The translations under genes were made by a program, and so were the position numbers. 8,075 bases of DNA from Leptospira sp. (GTDB lineage: Bacteria > Spirochaetota > Leptospiria > Leptospirales > Leptospiraceae): the NCBI GenBank assembly GCA_025457985.1, contig JALOTI010000071.1, positions 1-8,075 on the forward strand, in the 5' to 3' direction. The notes beneath the pieces were generated by a model. The model had not been told where the DNA came from. It saw nothing but the letters and a program-made list of their open reading frames with translations, and made no database searches. Numbering within the stretch: position 1 is the first letter of the stretch; each line of letters opens with the position of its first letter. Below, piece after piece: positions 1 to 6,403 of the stretch.

Positions 1-733
1 AAACGCTGTAATCTAGTTGACGAAGTTTCTTGCTGGGCTACGCAAATTCAAGACGAACAATTGTTTATCCCCAGGTCGTCCATGAGCAAATCTTGGATCG
101 TTACACAAACAAAAAAACGCAAATATTGATGGCAAAAACGCAGTTTCCACAAGGTTGTAAGAGCCAGTGTGAAGTCCCCCCTCAAAGACGGCAAGTATCA
201 AAATTGTCTGGTACACTTCCCACCATGTATAGCACACTTTCATGTTGGCCAAAAATCGTGCTTTCTGAGGGCCCAACCACATGATCAATGCTCTTACGAG
301 CGAGCATCAAGGCACTAAAATTTAGTGGTAATTTAGCAAACTGCATCCGATCAGCTTTAGCCTGGTATCTTCAAAGGTGTAGTAATAAACTAACTTAAGC
401 CATGATTTAAAAGTATTGCTAGTTTCTGCTGTAATGGCATATAGGCTGTCATTTTTCTGCTGTGAAAGATCGTTAAAGGTGGCCCACAATGTATTTTAAG
501 TGAAATTATGATCTTTCTCTCGCTAATTACCAGTCATCTCGTCAACAGATCCATGAATATAAATTTGAATCTAGCGCTATTGAAGGTAAATCAAACATTA
601 TTGACGGTTAATGCTGCAAGAGACAGTAAAAAAGTGGTGTCGTCGGCTGAATAAGAATTATAATTCCTAAGGGAACATAACATAGTTCTGTCAGCGAGCA
701 TTATTTTACAGCCTACTCACTCACTGGTTCGTG
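1..733. other. Unassigned 0.7-kb left flank with no convincing gene
   Basis: No protein family, RNA gene or transposase is recognisable here on either strand. The longest open frames (13-288 minus, 30-284 plus) overlap each other, lack ribosome binding sites and have an unusual Cys/Trp/His-rich composition in places, so I do not call them. The block stops abruptly where purH-homologous sequence begins at about 731-734, so it sits where the first three quarters of purH should be. Small structures seen are a perfect 12-bp palindrome at 655-666, a 6-bp stem at 289-308 (ATGCTC/GAGCAT), and a 10-nt direct repeat TTTCTGCTGT at 423-432 and 454-463. None identifies a known mobile element. It may be an inserted or rearranged segment, decayed DNA, or an assembly chimera. 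Confidence 0.6.
185..495 (-). pseudogene. Possible decayed coding sequence (two adjoining minus-strand frames)
   Basis: Reading the minus strand, one frame is open for 57 codons (495 down to 325, beginning NTLWATFNDL). A second frame is open for 62 codons (370 down to 185, containing MQFAKLPLNF and VVGPSESTIFGQ). They overlap, so a single frameshift near 325-370 would join them into roughly 110-120 residues of protein-like composition. Further in-frame stops lie upstream, near 496-498 and 523-525. I do not recognise the family and there is no ribosome binding site. Other frames on the same strand are also open for 45-90 codons, so chance cannot be excluded. This is a weak, inferred call. Confidence 0.18.
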
Positions 734-1072
734 ATGTTTGCATGGAATTGTGTAAAATTTATTAAATCTAATGCTATCGTTTATACAGATCAAAATTCTA
801 CTTTAGGCATCGGTGCAGGACAAATGTCTCGAGTCGATTCGGTTGAATTGGGAGCAATCAAAGCCCAAAAGGTAGGGTCTTCGGTGGTTGGTTCCTATGT
901 GGGCAGTGATGCATTTTTTCCGTTCCGCGATGGGATTGATGCAATAGCGAAAGTTGGAGCCAAAGCGATCATCCAACCAGGTGGTTCGATTCGGGACGAA
1001 GAAGTAATACAAGCCGCCGACGAACACGGATTAATTATGGTCTTTACAGGAATGAGGCACTTTCGCCACTAA
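731..1072 (+). pseudogene. purH: PurH C-terminal fragment (AICAR transformylase/IMP cyclohydrolase), 5' part missing
   Basis: The 113 codons encode the extreme C terminus of bifunctional PurH, which performs the last two steps of IMP synthesis (formyl transfer to AICAR, then ring closure). Family-typical blocks are [16 protein letters not shown], the [12 protein letters not shown] motif (about residues 26-37), [24 protein letters not shown] and the terminal FTGMRHFRH. Full PurH is about 510-530 residues, so only about the last fifth is present. The cyclohydrolase domain and the Lys-His transformylase catalytic motif are absent. In-frame sequence before residue 3 does not resemble PurH and reaches a TAG at 683-685. 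The GTG at 731 has no visible Shine-Dalgarno and is not a credible native start. The fragment itself looks undegraded, so the break is recent or artificial. The next gene begins 1 nt after its stop, consistent with a normal operon end. Confidence 0.9.
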
Positions 1073-1073
1073 A

Positions 1074-1832
1074 ATGGGAATATTTCTTTTTTTCCTCTTC
1101 TTTGGAATTTATCTTTTGGGTGTTTCATTGGTCTCTTATTATGTAGGGATCCTTTTTTTTACAGCCAAGGCAAGTTATCGACGAGAGGAATTGACTGAGA
1201 TTCGAAGTGAAGTTTTTCACCTAATCATTGCTATTTTAAAATCCGGAGGAAATCTCCTACGCGGAACAGCTATTATGGTAGGGTCTGCAGTCCTCCAAGG
1301 ACTTTGGTCATCGATTGGATCTATTTTAGGCGATCCGGGACCTGGGGCCTTGGAGCATATCTTTCATGCTCCAATTTTTTTTCTGGGAGTTGTTTTCGCG
1401 TATCCATTCATTAAAGAATCCTTGGGAGACGAACCCTTACTTGGGGAAGCGAAGGCGCTCTTCACTGGACTTGCCCTCGGCAATCTCTCTTCCGCATCCC
1501 TCCATTATGGGTTGGATAGAGATTTATTCTTCCTCTACCTACTCTTTCTCTTTTTGCTTCAGATTCCAATCTTGGTCTTTCTTTGGAACAGGCGCCCCTT
1601 ATTTGGAGTTAGCTTTGAACAAAACCGAGAAAATTCAGATGAGGATTGGGGACAAGTCGAAGACTCTGCCGAAACAGAGGAACCCTTTGGTTCCCTTCGA
1701 ACCTCTGGATCCAGCGATTTTGGATCGTCCTCTGCCAACGATTCCCAGGATTCTTCCGATTGGGATGTTGGCGAATTTGATTTTGACGGAAATCTAAACA
1801 ACGAAGGCTCCGATCCGTATCCAGAAAAATGA
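1074..1832 (+). CDS. Multi-pass membrane protein with acidic Ser-rich C-terminal tail, function unknown
   Basis: This is a 252-residue protein that I cannot assign to a named family. Residues 2-30 form a strongly hydrophobic Phe/Leu-rich first segment. Further hydrophobic stretches lie at about 64-84, 97-113, possibly 125-145, and 151-171, giving roughly four to five membrane passes. After a positive WNRR at 171-174, the last ~75 residues are soluble, very acidic and rich in Ser, Asp and Gly, and look disordered; by the positive-inside rule this tail may face the cytoplasm. The ATG starts 1 nt after the purH stop, and the stop overlaps the next ATG (ATGA), implying translational coupling in the purH-talC run. 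No catalytic or transport motif is visible. An integral inner-membrane location is likely. Confidence 0.8.
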   Translation: MGIFLFFLFFGIYLLGVSLVSYYVGILFFTAKASYRREELTEIRSEVFHLIIAILKSGGNLLRGTAIMVGSAVLQGLWSSIGSILGDPGPGALEHIFHAPIFFLGVVFAYPFIKESLGDEPLLGEAKALFTGLALGNLSSASLHYGLDRDLFFLYLLFLFLLQIPILVFLWNRRPLFGVSFEQNRENSDEDWGQVEDSAETEEPFGSLRTSGSSDFGSSSANDSQDSSDWDVGEFDFDGNLNNEGSDPYPEK

Positions 1833-2530
1833 AATTCCTGCCGATAGTTTTAAGTATGAAAACGCGGATTCTTTTTCTCCTTCTGGTACCAACACTACTT
1901 TTCTCCCAGGGAAATGACTCTATACCATCCACATTGGATGGATTTGCAGAAGCCTCCTGGGGAATGACTTTTGAATCCATTCGTGAAAAATTTGTTTCGA
2001 TGGCAACAAATCCGGAAGCAAAAGAAAAAATTGAAATCGTAAATGAAAAAAAGGATCAATACCTTCTCATCAAACGAAACGGCATCAACTATCTATATAG
2101 ATTTTACAAAACACCGGAACTCCTAAAGGAAGTCCGACCCAAAAGAGAAGGTTCCCCAGAAACTGATCCAAGTCTCGATCCACAAACTGAGTTTCGGGAA
2201 ACGGGCATCTTGTTTTCCGTGGGTGTTACATTCAACCTAGTCCCGACAGATAAGATCAAAGAAAAACTCGAAGCAAAATATGGAAAACCGAGAAAAGAAT
2301 CCATAGGGGATGATAAGGTTTCTGGAGCTGCCATTTGGGAACTTGTCGACAAAAGAGAAAAACCTATCCGCGGTGGGTTTGCAGTTGTTTGGCGGGAAGG
2401 TTACAAAAAGAACCCATACACAAGGCGAATCGATTATTTTTCAGCAAATATCCGAGAGATTATAGCAAAAGATTACGTGGATTTCTTTAATGTTCAGGAA
2501 ACAAAAACCTTGCGGGATTTAATCCCATAA
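1829..2530 (+). CDS. Predicted exported protein of unknown function
   Basis: The frame gives 233 residues from the ATG at 1829, which overlaps the upstream stop in an ATGA. An internal ATG at 1856 gives a cleaner signal peptide ([19 protein letters not shown]), so the mature protein probably starts near the GN that follows. Neither start has a clear Shine-Dalgarno; coupling favours 1829 and the signal peptide shape favours 1856. There is no lipobox cysteine, so a soluble periplasmic or surface protein is more likely than a lipoprotein. The mature part begins with a [19 protein letters not shown] segment, resembling the 'WGM-S-F' opening seen in assorted bacterial secreted proteins. A Lys-rich central region follows, then a ...KYGKP... 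segment and a WELVDKR/VVWREGY region. I do not recognise a characterised family. It lies 16 nt before talC. Confidence 0.78.
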   Translation: MKFLPIVLSMKTRILFLLLVPTLLFSQGNDSIPSTLDGFAEASWGMTFESIREKFVSMATNPEAKEKIEIVNEKKDQYLLIKRNGINYLYRFYKTPELLKEVRPKREGSPETDPSLDPQTEFRETGILFSVGVTFNLVPTDKIKEKLEAKYGKPRKESIGDDKVSGAAIWELVDKREKPIRGGFAVVWREGYKKNPYTRRIDYFSANIREIIAKDYVDFFNVQETKTLRDLIP

Positions 2531-2546
2531 CTACCCTGTTCCCAGG

Positions 2547-3191
2547 ATGAATTTATTTTTAGACACAGCCAATATCGACGAAATCAAAAAGGTCCATGAA
2601 CTGGGCCTCCTGGATGGGATTACGACAAACCCATCTATCATTGCCAAATCTGGCAGACGGTTTACCGAGGTGATCAAAGAAATTTGTAGCTTCGTAAAAG
2701 GTCCTGTAAGTGCCGAGGTTCTGGCAACCGATGCTCCCACCATGATCAAAGAAGGTCTAGAGCTTTCAGCAATCGCAGAAAACGTAGTGGTCAAAGTGCC
2801 TTTGATTCCAGAAGGAATCAAGGCGGTTAATGCTTTCTCTGAAAAAGGAATAGCAACCAATGTAACTCTATGTTTCACAGCAAACCAGGCGCTACTGGCA
2901 GCAAAAGCTGGAGCTACGTATATCTCACCTTTTGTGGGAAGGTTGGATGATATAGGATATGATGGATTGGAATTGATTTCGGAAATCAGAGAGATCTATG
3001 ACAATTACGGAATCGAAACACAAATTTTGGCGGCATCTGTTCGCCACCCTATCCATTTCAAAGAGGTAGCACTTCGTGGAGCCGATTGTGTAACTCTTCC
3101 GTACGGAGTGTTTGAAATGCTATTCAAACACCCACTTACAGACAAGGGTCTTGCACAGTTTGTAGAGGATTCAAAGAAACTCACCTGGTAA
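2547..3191 (+). CDS. talC: Transaldolase, short TalC/FSA-type
   Basis: This 214-residue protein matches the length of the small class I aldolases (TalC and fructose-6-phosphate aldolase). Motifs visible are [14 protein letters not shown] at the N terminus, GITTNPSI (24-31), the Schiff-base lysine in VVKVPL (K83) and the SPFVGRLDD segment (127-135). Two positions separate the subfamilies. FSA uses Gln59 and Tyr131, whereas here the equivalents are E57 and F129, the transaldolase pattern. I therefore favour transfer of a dihydroxyacetone unit between sedoheptulose-7-phosphate and glyceraldehyde-3-phosphate over simple F6P cleavage. The role would be the cytoplasmic non-oxidative pentose phosphate pathway, which supplies ribose-5-phosphate. 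The ATG is preceded closely by CCCAGG, a weak and rather close ribosome binding site. It ends the plus-strand run that begins with purH. Confidence 0.93.
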   Translation: MNLFLDTANIDEIKKVHELGLLDGITTNPSIIAKSGRRFTEVIKEICSFVKGPVSAEVLATDAPTMIKEGLELSAIAENVVVKVPLIPEGIKAVNAFSEKGIATNVTLCFTANQALLAAKAGATYISPFVGRLDDIGYDGLELISEIREIYDNYGIETQILAASVRHPIHFKEVALRGADCVTLPYGVFEMLFKHPLTDKGLAQFVEDSKKLTW

Positions 3192-3222
3192 CAGCAAAAA
3201 CTTTTGATTTGCGGAACAGAAT

Positions 3223-3251
3223 GGTCTATCTAGTCATCATCTAGGTAGACC
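3223..3251. other. 11-bp inverted repeat in the convergent talC/DUF1574 gap
   Basis: GGTCTATCTAG (3223-3233) and CTAGGTAGACC (3241-3251) pair as an 11-bp stem with one U-G wobble in the plus-strand RNA, around the 7-nt loop TCATCAT. It sits 31 nt after the talC stop and 44 nt beyond the end of the opposing gene, the usual place for a shared terminator. However, neither strand has a T-tract immediately after the stem, so it is not a classical intrinsic terminator. It could be a 3'-end stabilising hairpin, a Rho-associated end, or a protein-binding site. Confidence 0.6.
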
Positions 3252-3295
3252 TCAAATGCCCAGCTGAGATAAGGTAGTACAACAAATCGGAAGGC

Positions 3296-4333
3296 TTATT
3301 TCGAAGCCGATTTCTCTGCGTAGATTCTCCAGATCAAATCCATTTGTTCCACAAAACAAAAAACCGATTGATGACTTGCATCATTGAATAAATCACAAGA
3401 ATTCTTTTCGTTCATATTAAGAAAGGTTACGTTCTTTTGTGTATACCCTCCAATAATTTTCGCCCACCAAATATTTGCTATATCATACTTTTCATAGAAC
3501 TTGTAATACTCACCGTAAACCTTTGGCCAAACCACCATCAATTGGAAGCCATTTTCTTGAGCGAGATCTATTAGCTTTTTTACATAAGGAAACTGGGATT
3601 CTCCCAGAGTAAAACTTCGCATATAAAGAGCAGTAACCCTCGCCGTATCCTTTTTTAACTTTTCTACTGGATTGGCAGTCGTCGCATACATCAAATACTC
3701 ACCTTTTGAATAATTGACGAGTTGGAATTCCTGGTTGTATAGTGCTTTGTACTCCTTCATTTTTCCTGACTTTAATCTAGAAAAAAACAAAGATAAGTTT
3801 AATTCAACAGAACGAATGGCAAATAGTTTGTCTAAAACATATTCCCATTTATTTTTAAGTGGGATATCATTCCAAACAATATCACGACATTCAGAATCAC
3901 ATCCCATTCTTAAAAATGGCGAACCGATAAATCCTTTTGTGTCATCAAAGGCTTCTGGACTCAAACTAAGTATTACAAGATTTGGTTTAACTCCTGAGTC
4001 CAGTATACGTTTGAGTGAAATATAGGAATACATAGGTATTCCTTGTGGACCACTGAAATTGTAGAGGGACCAATCCTTCCGCTCTTTCTCGGGAATTCCT
4101 ATTTCTGAGTATGGATAGGATCTGGAGTCACCAAATACAAGAGCTAGTTTTGTTTCCTTCAACTTTTCGTCTTTACTCAACCTTTCTCGCAAAACTTTTC
4201 TTTGGTGGTAAAAAACAGAATTCCCAGCTTGCAAAAATTCATCATGAAAAATAGGTAACAAAAATACCTTATCAATTGTGAAAATGAGTAAAAATAGAAT
4301 ACAAGGATAAACTAAAAACGGTCTGGACTTCAT
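3296..4333 (-). CDS. DUF1574-type SGNH-like membrane-anchored protein
   Basis: This is a 345-residue protein with one N-terminal hydrophobic segment (about residues 6-27, probably an uncleaved anchor), followed by an extracytoplasmic domain. Residues 67-71 (FGDSR) give a Ser-containing block I (S70). YNFSG at 91-95 supplies an Asn and Gly block, and FNDASHQS gives a D318-x-x-H321 pair. This Ser/Asn/Asp-His arrangement matches SGNH hydrolase or acyltransferase folds. The overall pattern fits DUF1574, a family expanded in Leptospira and distantly like AlgJ/AlgX O-acetylation proteins. A role in acylating or deacylating a cell-surface glycan is inferred only. Its ATG overlaps the TGA of the upstream pseudouridine synthase (4330-4333), so the two are probably co-transcribed and coupled although functionally unrelated. 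Cysteines at 145, 149 and 313 could form a disulphide. Confidence 0.75.
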   Translation of the reverse strand: MKSRPFLVYPCILFLLIFTIDKVFLLPIFHDEFLQAGNSVFYHQRKVLRERLSKDEKLKETKLALVFGDSRSYPYSEIGIPEKERKDWSLYNFSGPQGIPMYSYISLKRILDSGVKPNLVILSLSPEAFDDTKGFIGSPFLRMGCDSECRDIVWNDIPLKNKWEYVLDKLFAIRSVELNLSLFFSRLKSGKMKEYKALYNQEFQLVNYSKGEYLMYATTANPVEKLKKDTARVTALYMRSFTLGESQFPYVKKLIDLAQENGFQLMVVWPKVYGEYYKFYEKYDIANIWWAKIIGGYTQKNVTFLNMNEKNSCDLFNDASHQSVFCFVEQMDLIWRIYAEKSASK

Positions 4334-5061
4334 AATTCCCCTAATACATCAACGGCATTTATTTCTTTATATTTTGCTTCTGGAAGGAAAAATTTGCGAA
4401 GGTCTAATTTTCCAATCCTTACTCGATATAGATCTAACAAAACTAGATCCTTAGCCTTACACATTCGGCGAATCTGCCTCTTTTTCCCTTCTTTTAAAAT
4501 AATGGATAGGTAAGCAGTTCTGGTCGGATCTTTTTCTGGAACTACATCCGCAGGTTTGACTTCCAACGCACGCAAAGTTTCACCGCCTTCCCTGACACCT
4601 AACTTGAATTCTTCGGCAATTCGTTTCCAATCCACTGGAGATTTTAAGCTGATGATGTATTCTTTATCTACTTTGTGTTTGGGGTGGGATACCTTTTGGA
4701 TAAAATCTCCATTGGATGAAAGAATAAGAAGACCACGAGAATCCAAATCCAACCTACCCGCATAATTGTATCTTTCAAAATCTTTTGGTAGCAATTTAAA
4801 GATTGTATCTTCATGATGTTTGTCTTCATGAGAAGTAAGGAATCCCGCAGGTTTATGAAAGGCTATGATTTCCGGAAGAGAAGATTTTGATACTATTGGA
4901 ATTGGTTTGTCGTCTAAAAGGATTTCGTCCCCATCTAGAACCTGATAGGAAAGTTCATCTAAAATCTTCCCGTTCACGCGTATCCTTCCGGCAAGTACGA
5001 GTTCTTCCACTTTGCGACGGGAACCCAGTCCAATTTTAGCTAGAAATGCATTGATCCGCAT
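4330..5061 (-). CDS. RsuA/RluB-family pseudouridine synthase
   Basis: This 243-residue protein isomerises uridine to pseudouridine in rRNA. Residues 1-60 are an S4 RNA-binding domain (MRINAFLAKIGLGSRRKVEE...GRIRVNG). The catalytic domain has FHKPAG (68-73), the motif GRLDLDSRGLL (102-112) with catalytic Asp D105, KVDKEYI (about 130-136), and the EGKKRQIRRMC segment near 193-204 that is typical of the RsuA/RluB/RluE/RluF group. The family modifies 16S U516 (RsuA) or 23S U2605 (RluB) or U2604 (RluF) in E. coli; sequence alone does not settle which, so I give no symbol. It is divergent from lipA with only 50 nt between starts. GGA in ATGGAAAATC just upstream of the ATG is a possible ribosome binding site. 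Confidence 0.9.
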   Translation of the reverse strand: MRINAFLAKIGLGSRRKVEELVLAGRIRVNGKILDELSYQVLDGDEILLDDKPIPIVSKSSLPEIIAFHKPAGFLTSHEDKHHEDTIFKLLPKDFERYNYAGRLDLDSRGLLILSSNGDFIQKVSHPKHKVDKEYIISLKSPVDWKRIAEEFKLGVREGGETLRALEVKPADVVPEKDPTRTAYLSIILKEGKKRQIRRMCKAKDLVLLDLYRVRIGKLDLRKFFLPEAKYKEINAVDVLGEL

Positions 5062-5111
5062 GATTTTCCATTTTACAAAGGGGGTGGTTTGGGAAAAAGT
5101 CTAAAGAAGAA
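5062..5111. promoter_or_regulatory. 50-nt divergent spacer between pseudouridine synthase and lipA
   Basis: Two oppositely oriented genes start from this very short spacer, so both promoters must overlap each other or extend into the coding starts. I see no convincing -35/-10 pair on either strand. The lipA side carries AAAGAAGAA directly before the ATG, a weak purine-rich ribosome binding site. A G-rich patch (GGGGGTGG followed by GGG) lies in the middle. Confidence 0.4.
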
Positions 5112-6014
5112 ATGAACCCGTTAAAAAAGAAGCCCCGGACCAAGGAAATCCATGAAAAACCACAGATCCCTCCTTGGATGAAGGCTAAGGTGAGTTTTCC
5201 CACCGAAGAAGATCCACTGGGCATTGTCCGTAGCCAAGTCTCAGAAAAGCGCCTCAATACTGTATGTGAGTCTGCATCCTGCCCCAATCTAAACCATTGT
5301 TGGAACCGTAAAACGGCTACCTATATGCTTGCAGGGGATATTTGCACTCGCCGCTGTCTTTACTGCGATGTTGCCTTTGGAAAACCTGGTCTTTTAGATT
5401 CTCATGAACCGGAAAGAGTTGCAAATTCCGTCCTTGAACTTGGTCTTCGCCATGTTGTATTGACAGCGGTCAATCGGGATGATCTTAAAGATGGAGGTTC
5501 CAACCACTTCGCAGAGACAATTCGCAAGATCAAAGAAACTTCTCCCCAATGTACCATTGAAGTGCTGATTCCCGATTTCAAAGCCAAACGTGAAAGTTTG
5601 GACATTTTGTACGAAAGTAAACCTCATATCATAAATCACAATATAGAAACCGTGGAAAGATTATTCCCGACTGTAGCACCTCAAAAAAACTACCAGCGGT
5701 CCTTAACTGTTCTTTCCGATATAGCAGAGCATGGATTTGTTACGAAGAGTGGACTTATCCTTGGACTTGGCGAAACGGATGAGGACATATTTTCGTGTTT
5801 AAAAGATCTATTTCAAAATGGAGTGAGGATGCTTACGGTTGGTCAGTATTTACAACCGGGACCAACCCACCTGCCAGTCCATAGATTTGTCCATCCCGAT
5901 GAGTTTGCGAAATGGAAAGAAACTGCCTATCAAATTGGGTTTAAGACTGTAGCCTCTGGTCCTCTCGTTCGTTCTTCCTACCACGCAGATGAATATTTAG
6001 AAAGTCTAGAGTAA
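5112..6014 (+). CDS. lipA: Lipoyl synthase (radical SAM)
   Basis: This 300-residue protein inserts two sulphurs at C6 and C8 of the octanoyl group carried by lipoyl-dependent enzymes (pyruvate and 2-oxoglutarate dehydrogenases, glycine cleavage H protein). The auxiliary 4Fe-4S cluster motif is C52-x4-C57-x5-C63 (CESASCPNLNHC). The radical SAM cluster is C78-x3-C82-x2-C85 (CTRRCLYC). The C-terminal RSSY motif (287-290) supplies the serine ligand of the auxiliary cluster. Other family blocks are LTAVNRDDL, NHNIETVERL, KSGLILGLGET and VGQYLQPGPTHLPV. All key residues and the full length are present, so the enzyme should be active. The start follows AAAGAAGAA. A small unknown gene follows 28 nt later. 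Confidence 0.97.
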   Translation: MNPLKKKPRTKEIHEKPQIPPWMKAKVSFPTEEDPLGIVRSQVSEKRLNTVCESASCPNLNHCWNRKTATYMLAGDICTRRCLYCDVAFGKPGLLDSHEPERVANSVLELGLRHVVLTAVNRDDLKDGGSNHFAETIRKIKETSPQCTIEVLIPDFKAKRESLDILYESKPHIINHNIETVERLFPTVAPQKNYQRSLTVLSDIAEHGFVTKSGLILGLGETDEDIFSCLKDLFQNGVRMLTVGQYLQPGPTHLPVHRFVHPDEFAKWKETAYQIGFKTVASGPLVRSSYHADEYLESLE

Positions 6015-6042
6015 AAATCCGCCAAAAGCCGACACTACATCT

Positions 6043-6345
6043 ATGGATGATTCAAAACGGGCAGAACTCAAAGAGGAGATTGCAACGATTTTCTTTTTGT
6101 CAATCTTGGAAGACCTCAGTTCTGTCGAAGAGCATTTGAGTGATTTTGAAGTGAAACAACTCATCCTTCGTGCTCTAGAAAAAAATCCAAATTTAGATGT
6201 GGAATGGGGAGAAATGGATCGATTTGGGAGAAGCACCCTTCTCGTAAAATATCAGGACAATTTACTCCTCATCGAAGCAAGTCCTCTCATCAACACAATT
6301 CGCATCTTATGGAATGAATACCTAAGAAAAACCACAGGGGCATAA
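6043..6345 (+). CDS. Small conserved-looking protein of unknown function
   Basis: This 100-residue, soluble and acidic protein has no recognisable domain. The first ~47 residues are predicted by eye to be helical (KRAELKEEIATIFFLSILEDL, then a second helix ending LILRALEKNP). A likely beta region follows (DVEWGEMDRFGRSTLLVKYQDNLLLIEA), then a final helix (INTIRILWNEYLRK). There is no signal peptide or cysteine. No clear Shine-Dalgarno precedes the ATG at 6043. The gene lies 28 nt after lipA and directly before a strong terminator, so it is probably the last gene of the lipA transcript. A functional link to lipoylation is only positional. Confidence 0.7.
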   Translation: MDDSKRAELKEEIATIFFLSILEDLSSVEEHLSDFEVKQLILRALEKNPNLDVEWGEMDRFGRSTLLVKYQDNLLLIEASPLINTIRILWNEYLRKTTGA

Positions 6346-6348
6346 AAA

Positions 6349-6382
6349 AAGCCCAAGGGAAGTTTCCCAAGGGCTTCTTTTC
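6349..6382. terminator. Bidirectional intrinsic terminator
   Basis: AAGCCCAAGGGAA (6349-6361) pairs with TTCCCAAGGGCTT (6364-6376), giving an inner GGGAA/TTCCC stem, a 2x2 A-A internal mismatch and an outer AAGCCC/GGGCTT stem. On the plus strand it is followed by TTCTTTTCT. On the minus strand the A-tract at 6344-6350 becomes a run of T residues. It lies between two convergent genes (stops at 6345 and 6404) and should end both transcripts. Confidence 0.9.
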
Positions 6383-6403
6383 TACGTAAGGGGTTTAAGA
6401 GTC

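Noticed and set aside
13..288. 91-codon minus-strand open frame and the opposing 84-codon plus-strand frame (30-284)
   Set aside because: They overlap on opposite strands, use TTG-type starts without ribosome binding sites, and give compositions that I cannot link to any family.
289..732. Integron attC-like site or insertion sequence ends in the left flank
   Set aside because: The short inverted repeats (289-308, 655-666) do not match attC core sites, and no transposase, terminal repeat pair or target duplication is visible at the purH junction.
1366..1980. Open frames overlapping the membrane protein and exported protein genes on both strands
   Set aside because: They are shadows of genes with clear membrane or signal features. 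They lack start signals and cross the real gene boundaries.
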